Source: Acidimicrobiales bacterium | Lineage (GTDB): Bacteria; Actinomycetota; Acidimicrobiia; Acidimicrobiales; MedAcidi-G1 | Length of the DNA: 64,000 bases | Assembly (NCBI GenBank): GCA_029577135.1 | Contig: JARQPW010000005.1 | Span: 1-64,000 of the forward strand | Direction: 5' to 3' | Part shown: piece by piece, positions 7,337 through 15,306 of the stretch | Layout of the letters: the number at the start of each line of letters is the position of its first letter | How positions within the stretch are numbered: the stretch's first letter is position 1 | Notes under the pieces: generated by a model | Databases searched by the model: none | What the model was told of the DNA's origin: nothing | Seen by the model: only the letters and a program-made list of their open reading frames with translations | Position numbers and translations under genes: made by a program

Positions 7337-8304
7337 ATGGCGAGGATCGTGGTCATGGGCGGCGACGGGATCGGCCCCGAGGTGGTGGACGCCGCCTGCG
7401 CCGTGCTCGACCGGGTCGCCGGTCGGCTGGGCTTCGACCTCGCGTCTGAGCACCACCTGTTGCACGGTGCCTGCTGGGACGTCCATGGAGAGTGGGTGCT
7501 CGACGAGACCGTCGAGGCCGCCCGCCGTGCCGACGCCGTGCTCGTCGGCGCCGAGGGCGGGCCGAAGTGGGGCTCTCGGGACCGTTGCAGGAGCGCAGCG
7601 GGCTGAGCCGCCTCCGTTACGACCTGGACCTCTACGCCAACCTGCGCCCGGCGAAGCCCTTCCCGGCGTTGTTCGACGAGACGCCGTTCAAGCCCGAGGT
7701 GGTTCGCGACGTCGACCTTGTGATCCTGCGGGAGCTCTGTGGCGGTGTGTACTTCGGGCTCCCCAAGGGGATCCAGGTGCTCGACGACGGCACCCGGCGG
7801 GGCGTCGACACGCAGGTGTACAGCGAGGCCGAGATCCAGCGCATCGTGCGCTACGGGTTCGAGTCGGCCCGCAGCCGCAGGGGACGCCTCTGCTCTGTCG
7901 AGAAGTCGAACGTGATGGAGAGCGGCGTGTTGTGGCGGGAGGTCGCCACCCGGATCCACGCAGACTTCCCCGACGTCGACCTGGTGCACCAGTTGGCCGA
8001 CAACACCGCCATGCAGCTCGTCCGCGACCCGGCGCAGTTCGACGTGATCGTTGCCGACAACCTCTTCGCTGACCTGCTCTCCGACCAGGCCGGGATGGTC
8101 TGCGGGTCGCTCGGGATGCTGCCCTCGGCCTCGTTCGGCGACCCGCTGCCCGACGGTCACCGACCCGCCATCTACGAGCCCGTCCACGGCGCCGCCCCGG
8201 ACATCGCCGGACGGGACCTCGCCAATCCGATCGGAGCGATCCTGTCGGTCGCCATGATGCCCACTGAAGTTCGATGGCCAAACCGTGGGCGCGGTCGGCG
8301 TTAG
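7337..8304 (+). pseudogene. leuB: 3-isopropylmalate dehydrogenase gene, frameshifted and missing its C-terminus
   Basis: The encoded enzyme would oxidise 3-isopropylmalate in leucine synthesis. The N-terminal part (ARIVVMGGDGIGPEVVDAA... to GAEGGPKWG) is read from ATG 7337, which has a GGGAG ribosome site at 7324-7328. At the TGGGGC run near 7568-7572 the frame shifts; the family sequence resumes in another frame as LSGPLQERSGLSRLRY. Adding one G would restore it. Family motifs follow: YANLRPAKPFP, LRELCGGVYFG, SVEKSNVM, DNTAMQLVRDP, DNLFADLLSD and EPVHGAAPDIAG. Homology stops after NPIGAILSVAMM (8259), about 40 residues before a normal end. Beyond that the frame runs into unrelated sequence and stops at 8304. 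Non-functional as written; an indel error plus a misjoin is an alternative. Confidence 0.85.
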
Positions 8305-8383
8305 CGGCAGTCAGTACGAACAAGACGCCGAGGTCGCTCAGGCCGTCGTTGATGCTTTCGACGCCCTCGTGGCGAATGGGTGA
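8261..8383 (+). pseudogene. C-terminal fragment of a GlcG/HbpS (DUF336) family gene
   Basis: In a frame different from leuB, about 40 codons encode PLKFDGQTVGAVGVSGSQYEQDAEVAQ and end at TGA 8381-8383. The PLxxDGxxVGAxGVSGxxxEQDxxxA pattern is the conserved C-terminus of GlcG/HbpS heme-binding proteins (usually about 135-145 residues). Everything before it is missing; the fragment begins exactly where leuB homology ends. It marks a breakpoint near 8259-8261, either a deletion/recombination scar or an assembly chimera. Confidence 0.65.
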
Positions 8384-8841
8384 TGGCAAATGAGTGATGG
8401 CGAGACTGGTGTGGCACACGGTGTCACCGAGTCCGTCGTAGCGGGGGTCGGGTCGCGGCCAGCCCGATGATCGGCGAACTCGATTGGTTGCCGGAACGGG
8501 CCGTCGGCGTCCAAGGGCTTCCAGGGCACAGCGGAACCGCGTTCGACCGCTGCTGCGCCAGATATTAGGGCTGCGCAGGAGCCTGAACCATCGGTGAGCC
8601 TGGAGAGATGACTCTCGACGCTCTGTTCGAGGACTATTCGATGACCAAGCCCCATGTGGCGACCTCTGCGCTGTAGTTGGTCGAATGTGGCGGACTCGTA
8701 TTGGACGAGCCTGCGGGCCCAAGACCAGACCGTTGTACGAAGATCTTTGACCCAATCCCTGTCCAAGGCCGGCGGGAATCCGCGGGGATCAGGGCGATTC
8801 CTTGTAGGCAGAATTCCCCGTGACCATGTGGTGCTTTCAGG
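8384..8841. other. Gene-free stretch between the leuB/glcG scar and tRNA-Arg
   Basis: About 460 bp with visibly lower GC and more A/T-rich words (for example GCGCCAGATATTAGGG near 8558) than the flanks. I see no frame with convincing codon use, no transposase or integrase remnant and no clear repeat of the tRNA 3' end. Its position at the 3' end of a tRNA gene is a classic insertion place, so degraded foreign DNA is possible but unproven. Confidence 0.5.
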
Positions 8842-8913
8842 CGCCCCTGGCGGGACTCGAACCCACGCACACGGCTCCGGAGGCCGATGCTCTATCCGCT
8901 GAGCTACAGGGGC
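8842..8913 (-). tRNA. tRNA-Arg (anticodon CCG)
   Basis: Read on the minus strand, the 72-nt cloverleaf starts GCCCCTGTAGCTCAGCGGAT and ends with the matching acceptor strand CAGGGGC plus discriminator G. The anticodon loop is CTCCGGA (anticodon CCG, decoding CGG), and the T-loop is GGTTCGAGTCC. CCA is not encoded. The CGG codon is common in this GC-rich DNA. Confidence 0.95.
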
Positions 8914-9037
8914 AGGATGTGCTCGAGGGCAGGCTACGTCCGCCACCCGCCTCCGGCACGGTCCCCACCCGGGCCGAAGGGCCGGTGACCACCAGTCGGG
9001 GCTAGCGTCTGCACGGGCACGACGACGGGGGCGACTC

Positions 9038-10381
9038 ATGGGACGAACGGACAGGGGCCGGCTCACCGGACGCCTCCTGGCCCTCGGGTTCCTCGTGTTG
9101 GTGGCGGCCTGTGGCGGCGAAACCGATATCGCCCCGGCCACGACCACCACGGCGGCACCTACGACTACGACCACCACGACGACCACGGCGGCACCTACGA
9201 CTACGACCACCACGACGACCACGGCGGCGCCTACGACTACGACCACCACGACGACCACGGCGGCGCCTACGACTACGACCACCACGACGGCACCCACGAC
9301 CACGACGACCACAACCACCACGACGACCACAACCACCACGACCACCACGACCACCACGACTACGCTTCCCCCGGAACCCGAGGTGTTCGCGATGCCCGGG
9401 GACTACGACGCCGGGGTCACGACGATCGACCTCGGAGACCGGCTCGTCGAGGTCTGGTACCCGATCGGGGCGGGAACCGCCGAGGGACCAACGGCGCTCG
9501 TCGAACCGGCCGAGGTGCTCCCCGAGTTCCTCCTCGAACTCCTCCCGGCGTCGCTGACCGAGCCGTTCGACACGGGCGCCTATCGGGACGCAGAGGCCGC
9601 CGAAGGCCCGTTCCCGGTGGTCTTCTACAGCCACGGCTTCGGCGGCTACCGACTGGTCGCCACGACCTACGCCACCCACCTGGCCTCCCACGGGTTCGTC
9701 GTGGCAGCCATCGACCACCTCGAGCGGGGCCTCGTCGCCCAGGTCAGCGGCCAACTCGTGGCCGCTCCGGGGCAGGAGGTCATCGACTTCAACCGGACGA
9801 TCGACGTCCTCGAGGCCCGAACCTCCGGCGCAGAAGACCTCCTTGCCGGAGTGGTCGACACCACGCTTGTGGCCGTGGTCGGACATTCCGCTGGCGGCGG
9901 TGCCGCCAACCAGGCCGCTTCCGAACCGTGGATGGATGCCGCCGTGAGCATCGCATCGGGTGCCGGAGGCCTCGAGGCGACCGACACGCCATACCTCGTG
10001 GTGGCCGGCGAACGCGACGGCGTCGTCTCACCTGCCGGTAGTTACGGGCTCTACGAGGTGCTCACCGGACCGCGGATCTACCTCGAGATCGCCGCGGCCG
10101 GCCACAACAGCTTCACCGACGTCTGCCCGCTCCTCTACGAATCCGGTGAGGTGGCGGAACTCGAGGCCCTGATCGGCCCCGAACAGACCGCCCGGGCCGC
10201 CGACGGCTGCACGAAGGAGTTCGTGGATCCCTCGGCGGTGCAGGACCTGGTGGAACACGCGACCGTCGCCTTCCTCGTGCACCACTTCGGCATCGCCGAT
10301 GTCGCCGACTCGCTCGACGAAGACGTACTCACCGCGATCGGAGCAGCGGTCCCGAGCCGGTTCGAGTCCGACGGGCCCTAA
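9038..10381 (+). CDS. Secreted lipoprotein alpha/beta-hydrolase on a threonine-rich stalk
   Basis: A 447-residue protein in three parts. (1) Type II signal peptide ending LVLVAAC, lipid Cys near residue 25. (2) A Thr/Ala/Pro stalk, about residues 34-110, encoded by tandem repeats. (3) An alpha/beta-hydrolase domain like PAF-acetylhydrolase/dienelactone hydrolase relatives: oxyanion VVFYSHGFGGYR near 196-207, nucleophile elbow VVGHSAGGG near 281, acid in VVAGERDGVV near 325, and His in AAGHNSF near 353. The stalk would hold the enzyme away from the membrane. ATG 9038 is preceded by GGGGG at 9026-9030. Substrate is not predictable; esters or lipids are likely. Confidence 0.85.
   Translation: MGRTDRGRLTGRLLALGFLVLVAACGGETDIAPATTTTAAPTTTTTTTTTAAPTTTTTTTTTAAPTTTTTTTTTAAPTTTTTTTAPTTTTTTTTTTTTTTTTTTTTTTTLPPEPEVFAMPGDYDAGVTTIDLGDRLVEVWYPIGAGTAEGPTALVEPAEVLPEFLLELLPASLTEPFDTGAYRDAEAAEGPFPVVFYSHGFGGYRLVATTYATHLASHGFVVAAIDHLERGLVAQVSGQLVAAPGQEVIDFNRTIDVLEARTSGAEDLLAGVVDTTLVAVVGHSAGGGAANQAASEPWMDAAVSIASGAGGLEATDTPYLVVAGERDGVVSPAGSYGLYEVLTGPRIYLEIAAAGHNSFTDVCPLLYESGEVAELEALIGPEQTARAADGCTKEFVDPSAVQDLVEHATVAFLVHHFGIADVADSLDEDVLTAIGAAVPSRFESDGP
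9149..9292 (+). repeat. Four tandem 36-bp repeats coding the threonine-rich stalk
   Basis: Copies start at 9149, 9185, 9221 and 9257. Each 36-bp unit begins ACGGCGGC(A/G)CCTACGACTA and encodes TAAPTTTTTTTT. A shorter-period ACC/ACG tract continues to about 9362. The copies are nearly identical, so length variation by slippage is expected. Confidence 0.9.
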
Positions 10382-10394
10382 GGGCGTACCGGCC

Positions 10395-11744
10395 CTAGAA
10401 CAGCGACAGGTAGGTGTCGAGCTCCGCCGAGGTCACCTGGTCGGTGATGGTGCGGAATTCGTCGCGCTTGATCCGGGCGAAGTAGTCCACGTAGTCGCCG
10501 TCCCGGCCGGTGCCGAGGGCGGCACGCAGCACGTCGTCGGCCACCAACTTGTCGGCAGCGTGCAGCAGCGTCGGCGGCAGGGCCTCGATGCCCCGCGCGG
10601 CGATCTCGTCGAGCGGCAGCGTGTAGAGGTTGTCCATGTTGGGGTCACCCGGGTCGAGCCCACGTGACACGCCGTCGAGGCCGGCGCCCAGCAGAGCGGC
10701 GAATGACAGGTACGGGTTCGCGGCACCGTCGGGGACGCGCAATTCGAAGCGGCCACCCTCGGGCACCCGGATCATCTGGGTCCGGTTGTTGCCGCCGTAC
10801 ACGGCGTAGGCGGGTGCCCAGGTGGCGCCGGAGTCGGGCGGGCCGACGCCGATGCGCTTGTACGAGTTCACGGTCGGGCAGAGGATCGCCGTGAGCGCCT
10901 GGGCGTGGTCGAGCACGCCGCCGAGGAACTGGTAGGCGAGCTCGCTGAGCCCGAGCCCGCGGGGGTCGTCGTCGGTTTCGAACAGCGGTTCGTCGCCGTC
11001 GGCCGACCAGAGGCTGACGTGCATGTGGAGCCCGTTGCCGGTCTTGTCGGCGAACGGTTTCGGCATGAACGTGGCGTACAGTCCCTGTCGGCGGGCCAGC
11101 GTGTGCATCATCAGCCGCAGCAGGATGAGTCGGTCGGCTGTGGTGAGGGCGTCCGAGTACTGGAAGTTCTGTTCGAACTGGCCGTTGGCGTCCTCGTGGT
11201 CGTTGGCGTAGTTGCCCCAACCCATGGCGTCCATGTGGCGCGACACGGTCGTGAGGTGGTCGAGCATGGACGTGAGCCCGCGGGCGTCGTAGCAGGGGAG
11301 CTTCGAGGTGTCCCGCTCGTCGGCCGGGCGAAACGAGCCGTCGTCGTTGCGGTGCAGCATCGAGTACTCGGCCTCCACGCCTGCCTTGAGCACGAGGTTC
11401 TGCTCGGCTGCCCGGGCGACCGCCCGCTTGAGGATCACCCGTGGCGCGTACGGCCACTCCTCGCCCTCGACCGTGGCGTCGCACTGAATCGCCGCCACGT
11501 TCGGCTGCCACGGCAGCACCGTGTACGAGGCCGGGTCGGGCAACGCCATGATGTCCGGGTCGGCGGGCGTCTGGCTGATGGGCCCGGCGGCGAACCCGGC
11601 GAATCCGGCGCCGACCTCGAGCAGGTCGTCGATCGCCGTCACCGGCACCAGCTTGGCGCACGGCTTGCCGTGCATCTCCACGAACATGGCGTAGATGAAC
11701 TCGACGCCGTCGTCGGCGATGCGTGCCTTGAGTTCTTCGGTCAC
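10395..11744 (-). CDS. Glutamine-synthetase-family ligase (GlnT/type III-annotated, 449 aa)
   Basis: The fold catalyses ATP-dependent gamma-glutamyl-amine formation. Motifs: beta-grasp FVEMHGKPCAKLVP at 21-34, metal-binding GVEAEYSML near 136, glutamate/metal loop GNGLHMHVSLW near 250, ATP loop PTVNSYKRIG near 310, and RFELRVPDGAANPYL near 365. The adenylylation Tyr region of GlnA-I is not evident. At 449 residues it fits GlnT or the GlnA2-4-type gamma-glutamylamine ligases, not hexadecameric housekeeping GS. GTG 11744 has an AGGGGGAA ribosome site. It starts 27 bp after the ROK kinase gene, suggesting one transcript with the ABC importer. An amine-conjugating catabolic role is an inference from this context; plain nitrogen assimilation is the alternative. 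Confidence 0.85.
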   Translation of the reverse strand: MTEELKARIADDGVEFIYAMFVEMHGKPCAKLVPVTAIDDLLEVGAGFAGFAAGPISQTPADPDIMALPDPASYTVLPWQPNVAAIQCDATVEGEEWPYAPRVILKRAVARAAEQNLVLKAGVEAEYSMLHRNDDGSFRPADERDTSKLPCYDARGLTSMLDHLTTVSRHMDAMGWGNYANDHEDANGQFEQNFQYSDALTTADRLILLRLMMHTLARRQGLYATFMPKPFADKTGNGLHMHVSLWSADGDEPLFETDDDPRGLGLSELAYQFLGGVLDHAQALTAILCPTVNSYKRIGVGPPDSGATWAPAYAVYGGNNRTQMIRVPEGGRFELRVPDGAANPYLSFAALLGAGLDGVSRGLDPGDPNMDNLYTLPLDEIAARGIEALPPTLLHAADKLVADDVLRAALGTGRDGDYVDYFARIKRDEFRTITDQVTSAELDTYLSLF

Positions 11745-11771
11745 GATGCGTTCCCCCTTCGTCGGGCGTCG

Positions 11772-12758
11772 CTACCCGGGTGCGAATCGTGGCACATGCG
11801 GCGAGCGCTCGTCACCAGCGGGATCAGCCCTCCCCGCGGCGGCCAGCAGGGCGGCGCCGAGGGCTCCGGCGTCGTCTCCCAACTCGGCCAGTCGGACCTC
11901 GACGGCCGGCCGATACTCGGCGCCTGGCAACCGGTCGCCCAGGTGGCCGTCGATGCCCGCCCGCAACGACTCACCGATGTCGGCGAGTCCGCCGCCGATG
12001 ACGATGCGCCCGAGGTCGAGGATGAGCACCAGGTTGGCCACGCCACGGGCGACTTCCCGGCAGAAACCGTCGAAGACCGAGGCGGCGTCGGCATCGCCCT
12101 CGGCAAGCGCCGCAGCCACGTGGTGGCCGGTGACGTCATCGGCCGAACCGGCCAGCTCGAGGGCACGGTCGAAGCGGCCCGTCCCGGCGGCCTCTCGGCC
12201 CATGCGGCCCAGCGCCGACCCCGAGGCGAAGTATTCCCACGGGCCCTGCTGCCCCGTGATGTGCGTGGGGCCGTGGGCGTCGACGACCGTGTGGCCCGCC
12301 TCGCCGGCGAAGCCGTGCGCCCCCTCGAGCAGGCGGCCGTCCAGCACGAACCCGGTCCCGATACCGGTCCCGAGCGTGACGAGGCCGAAGTGGTCGCTGC
12401 CCCGGCCGGCGCCCAGGAGGGCCTCGGCCCAGGTTGCCGCAGTGGCGTCGTTGACGACCGTGACTGGCACGCCGACGACCCCCTCGAGCTCGGAACCGAT
12501 CGAAAAACCGAGCAGGTTGGGCAGGTTCGGGGAGTAGAACAGCGTCCCGGTTCGGTCAGTCAGCCCGGCGATGCCGAGCCCAACGGCGTCGACCGTCCCC
12601 TCGACGCGCAACTCGTCGACCATTCCGACGATGCCGCGTACCAGTGCCTGTCCGTCGCCGGCGCTCGACGACCGACGCCTTCCGAGCACCCCTCCCGTGG
12701 CGGAGTCGACCAGCAGCGCCCGGGCGTTGGTTCCCCCGACGTCGATGCCGACGATCAC
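11772..12758 (-). CDS. ROK-family sugar kinase with a degenerate zinc motif
   Basis: A 328-residue ROK protein. The phosphate-binding N-terminus is MIVGIDVGGTNARALLVD, with VGLGIAGLTDR near 70, VNDATAATWAEA near 110 (catalytic Asp) and GTGIGTGFVLDG near 138, then EAGHTVVDA near 160. The expected ROK zinc signature CxCGxxGCxE is replaced by HITGQQGPWE, so all three metal cysteines are gone while the Gly and Glu positions remain. The protein is therefore a kinase-like ROK member, not a DNA-binding repressor (no N-terminal HTH), with altered structure near the sugar site. GTG 12758 overlaps the end of the upstream permease gene by 4 bp. Substrate unknown; it may act on whatever the importer brings in. 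Confidence 0.8.
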   Translation of the reverse strand: MIVGIDVGGTNARALLVDSATGGVLGRRRSSSAGDGQALVRGIVGMVDELRVEGTVDAVGLGIAGLTDRTGTLFYSPNLPNLLGFSIGSELEGVVGVPVTVVNDATAATWAEALLGAGRGSDHFGLVTLGTGIGTGFVLDGRLLEGAHGFAGEAGHTVVDAHGPTHITGQQGPWEYFASGSALGRMGREAAGTGRFDRALELAGSADDVTGHHVAAALAEGDADAASVFDGFCREVARGVANLVLILDLGRIVIGGGLADIGESLRAGIDGHLGDRLPGAEYRPAVEVRLAELGDDAGALGAALLAAAGRADPAGDERSPHVPRFAPG

Positions 12759-13648
12759 CGTCGGAACCCGGTCAGGTCGGCCAGGGCCTCGGCATTGCGG
12801 TCGGCGTCGAGATCGGGTCCGCTGGTGCGTGCGGCGCCGGCGATGATCCGTCGGCGCACGGTCGCCGACATCGTGTCGATCGTGAGCACTACCAGAACCG
12901 TGATACCGAGCACGGCCCCGACGGCCGGGAAGTTGCGGAACATGAGCTGCGACACAAGCTCGGCGCCGACTCCGCCAGCGCCGATCATGCCGAGAACCGC
13001 TGAGGCACGCACGTTGATCTCGAAGCGGAACAGCCAGAACGAGGCAACGATCGGCATGATCTGGGGCAGGATGCCCCACCGCATCCCGGACACCCAGCGC
13101 CCACCAGTCGCCTCGATCGCCTCGAGCGGGCCGGTGTCGACGCCCTCGATCGCCTCGGTGGCCCACTTCCCGAGGGTGCCCACCGAGTGCAGGCCGATCG
13201 CGAGGGTGCCGGCCCACGGGCCGAGGCCGGTGATCGGAATGAAGATCACGGCGACGATGAGCTCGGGTACGGCCCGGATGGCGTTGAACAACTGGCGCAC
13301 CGGAATCCTGATCCAGCGAGGAGCCACGTTGGTGGCGGCGAGGAACGCCAGTGGCAGCGAGAGGATCGCTCCGATGATCGTGCCGATCCAGGCGATGTAG
13401 ACCGACTCGAACACCTTGCCGACGACTCCCCGGTCGAGCGCCTCGTCCATCGCCGGTGGCCAGAGCTGCTTGAAGATGTCCCAGACATCGGCTGGTGCTC
13501 CCAGCACCCGGGCAAGTGTGATGTCGAGGCCGGTCAGCGACCACGCGCCGCCGATGACGAGGGCGAGGGCGATGAGGGCCCGTCGGCGCCGGACGCCGGT
13601 GGGTGGGGAGGGCCGGGGAACTGTTGAGGGAGTGTGCGTCGCTGTCAT
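12755..13648 (-). CDS. phnE: PhnE-type ABC transporter permease (second copy)
   Basis: A 297-residue inner-membrane permease of a phosphonate-type ABC importer. It begins with a short cytoplasmic tail, one transmembrane helix (ALIALALVIGGAWSL) and, from about residue 85, the binding-protein-dependent permease domain. The EAA loop is EAIEATGGRWVSGMRWGILPQIMP near 195-218, and INVRASAVLGMIGAGGVG is the conserved phosphonate-permease segment. ATG 13648 lies 1 bp after the stop of the first permease, and its end overlaps the ROK gene. Together the two PhnE proteins would form the heterodimeric channel. Confidence 0.88.
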   Translation of the reverse strand: MTATHTPSTVPRPSPPTGVRRRRALIALALVIGGAWSLTGLDITLARVLGAPADVWDIFKQLWPPAMDEALDRGVVGKVFESVYIAWIGTIIGAILSLPLAFLAATNVAPRWIRIPVRQLFNAIRAVPELIVAVIFIPITGLGPWAGTLAIGLHSVGTLGKWATEAIEGVDTGPLEAIEATGGRWVSGMRWGILPQIMPIVASFWLFRFEINVRASAVLGMIGAGGVGAELVSQLMFRNFPAVGAVLGITVLVVLTIDTMSATVRRRIIAGAARTSGPDLDADRNAEALADLTGFRR

Positions 13649-13649
13649 G

Positions 13650-14444
13650 TCACACCAGCCGCTTTCGAATCGCCACGCTGACCTGCTCGATGACGAACAC
13701 GACCACGAAGACGATGATGAGCATGCCCAGCACCCGGTCGAATCGGAAGAACTGCCGCTGGGCCTCGAGTACCCGGCCGATGCCGCCGGCGCCGACGAGC
13801 CCCAGGACGATCGATGCCCGGATGTTGAGTTCGAACACGTAGAGGGCGTACGCCACGTACTCGGGAAGCACCGTGGGGAGCACGCCGATTCGGATCGCCG
13901 GCAGGTGCCGGGAGCCCGTGGCTCGGGCGGCCTCGAGCGGGCGCGGGTCGGCGTTGTCGATCGTCTCACTGAACAACTTCACCATCACGGCCAGCGAGAA
14001 GACGCTCAGGGCCCAGGTGCCGGCGAAGGCGCCGATTCCGACCGCGGTGACGAGCAACTTGGCCCAGAACAGGTCGGGGACGGCCCGCACCACGTTCATC
14101 ACGGACCGGGTCACCAGGTAGGTGGGCCGGTTGGGTGTGGTAAGGCGCGACATGGCGAACGAGATCGGCAGGGCCAGGCCACAACCGATGATCGTCGCGA
14201 GGATGGCGATCTGGAATGTCTCGACGAATGGGTCGATCACGTTGGAACGGTCGAGGACCCAGTCCCACGGGACCGGCCAGAACTTCTCCCAGAGCGGGTT
14301 TTTCCACACTTCCCAGAAGGTCGAAATGGCGAATTTGACTTCTCTGGCGGCGAAGACGGTGAACGCGAGGAGCCCGGCGGTGATGCCGAGCGTGCGCAGG
14401 CGGGGCCGGGGGCGAACCGGCCGGGCAATACCGCCTTCACTCAC
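13650..14444 (-). CDS. phnE: PhnE-type ABC transporter permease (first copy)
   Basis: A 264-residue permease. Predicted helices include LGITAGLLAFTVFAA near the N-terminus and IAILATIIGCGLALPISF near 82. The EAA loop is EAARATGSRHLPAIRIGVLPTVLP near 169-192, followed by ELNIRASIVLGLVGAGGIG, the same signature as in the second copy. The start ATG overlaps the PhnC stop (ATGA), and the end abuts the second permease. Roughly 30% alike in the shared core by eye, so the two copies are old paralogues, not a recent duplication. Confidence 0.88.
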   Translation of the reverse strand: MSEGGIARPVRPRPRLRTLGITAGLLAFTVFAAREVKFAISTFWEVWKNPLWEKFWPVPWDWVLDRSNVIDPFVETFQIAILATIIGCGLALPISFAMSRLTTPNRPTYLVTRSVMNVVRAVPDLFWAKLLVTAVGIGAFAGTWALSVFSLAVMVKLFSETIDNADPRPLEAARATGSRHLPAIRIGVLPTVLPEYVAYALYVFELNIRASIVLGLVGAGGIGRVLEAQRQFFRFDRVLGMLIIVFVVVFVIEQVSVAIRKRLV

Positions 14445-15220
14445 GTCAGGTCGTCCTCGGCGCCCACCAGGTCGTCGTCGCGGATCGCCCGGCCGTAGAT
14501 CTCCATGAAGGTGTCGTCGTCGACGTCGGCGATATCGCCGTCAAAGACCAACACGCCGTCGCGGAGCCCGACCAGGCGGCTGCCGAACTCTCGGGCCAGG
14601 TCGAGGTAGTGCAGGTTGACGATCGTGGTGATCCCGAGGTCCCGGTTTATGCGTTGGAGGTCGCTCATCACCTGTCGGCTGGTGACCGGGTCGAGCGAGG
14701 CAACCGGTTCGTCTGCCAGCATCACAGATGGTTCCTGGACGAGCGCCCGGGCGATGCCGACCCGCTGCTGTTGGCCACCTGAGAGGTTCGAGGCCCGGAC
14801 ATAGGCCTTCTCGACGATGCCGACCCGTTCGAGGGCCTGCATCGCCCGCTCCCTGTCATCGGCCGGCCAGAGCCCGAGAGTGGAACGCCAGGCGGGAACG
14901 GTGCCGAGCCGGCCCATGAGGACGTTGTTCAACACCGAGGTGCGGTTCACCAGATTGAAGGTCTGGAAGATCATCCCGATCTGTGATCGGAGAGTACGCA
15001 GTTCGGCGGCCGAGGCGCCGACGACCTCGGTGTCGTCGACGGTGATGGAACCACCGGTGGCAGGAACCAGTCCGTTCAAGGCACGCAACAGGGTGGACTT
15101 GCCGGCGCCGGACAACCCGACGATGACGATGAATTCGCCGTCCTCGATTGTCAGGTCCAGGCCGCGCAGTGCCTGTACGCCCCCTCGGTAGGTGACCGAG
15201 ACATCCTCGAACCGGATCAT
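14441..15220 (-). CDS. phnC: Phosphonate-type ABC transporter ATP-binding protein
   Basis: A 259-residue ATPase that would drive the two PhnE permeases. Walker A GLSGAGKST is at residues 34-42, Q-loop IGMIFQTFNLV near 80-90, signature LSGGQQQRVGIARAL near 142-156 and Walker B VMLADEPVASLDP near 161-173. The C-terminal LHYLDLAREFGSRLVGLRDG supplies the switch His. Phosphonate, phosphite or another organophosphorus anion is the family's usual cargo. ATG 15220 follows a TACCCT hexamer by 6 nt, so phnC has its own leaderless promoter behind the hairpin that follows the damaged phnD. Confidence 0.9.
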   Translation of the reverse strand: MIRFEDVSVTYRGGVQALRGLDLTIEDGEFIVIVGLSGAGKSTLLRALNGLVPATGGSITVDDTEVVGASAAELRTLRSQIGMIFQTFNLVNRTSVLNNVLMGRLGTVPAWRSTLGLWPADDRERAMQALERVGIVEKAYVRASNLSGGQQQRVGIARALVQEPSVMLADEPVASLDPVTSRQVMSDLQRINRDLGITTIVNLHYLDLAREFGSRLVGLRDGVLVFDGDIADVDDDTFMEIYGRAIRDDDLVGAEDDLT

Positions 15221-15226
15221 TCGGAC

Positions 15227-15232
15227 AGGGTA
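15227..15232 (-). promoter_or_regulatory. -10 element TACCCT before phnC
   Basis: TACCCT on the minus strand ends 6 nt before ATG 15220 with no Shine-Dalgarno sequence. It would give expression of phnC-phnE-phnE-ROK-glnA independent of phnD. Confidence 0.45.
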
Positions 15233-15260
15233 GGCGCAGACGTCGGATAGGCAACACTGG

Positions 15261-15287
15261 GCCGGCGCCCCCTGGAGGGACGCCGGC
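15261..15287 (-). terminator. Stem-loop between phnD and phnC
   Basis: GCCGGCG (15261-15267) pairs with CGCCGGC (15281-15287), and inner CCC/GGG bases can extend the stem. There is no U-tract. Such hairpins after binding-protein genes of ABC operons commonly stabilise the upstream mRNA end and reduce read-through; partial termination is inferred. Confidence 0.5.
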
Positions 15288-15306
15288 GCGCTGGAACGAG
15301 GTCTGG

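Noticed and set aside
7600-7606. TGA in the first leuB frame considered as selenocysteine or read-through
   Set aside because: There is no SECIS-like structure or family precedent; the codons around it are already out of frame with LeuB.
8550-8841. Short frames (for example 82 codons from 8654) considered as a gene remnant
   Set aside because: They run into the tRNA, have no host-like codon bias and match no family I recognise.
8842-8870. tRNA-Arg 3' end considered as an attachment site with a nearby direct repeat
   Set aside because: No second copy of the T-loop/acceptor sequence was found by eye in the adjacent 600 bp; only a genome search could revive this.
8338-9357. Long minus-strand frame beginning with poly-valine
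   Set aside because: It is the complement of the Thr-rich stalk repeats plus the tRNA and gene-free stretch. Composition and the overlapping tRNA rule out a gene.
9149-9370. Tandem repeats considered as a CRISPR array
   Set aside because: The units are in frame within a protein, with no unique spacers between them and no cas genes in the window.
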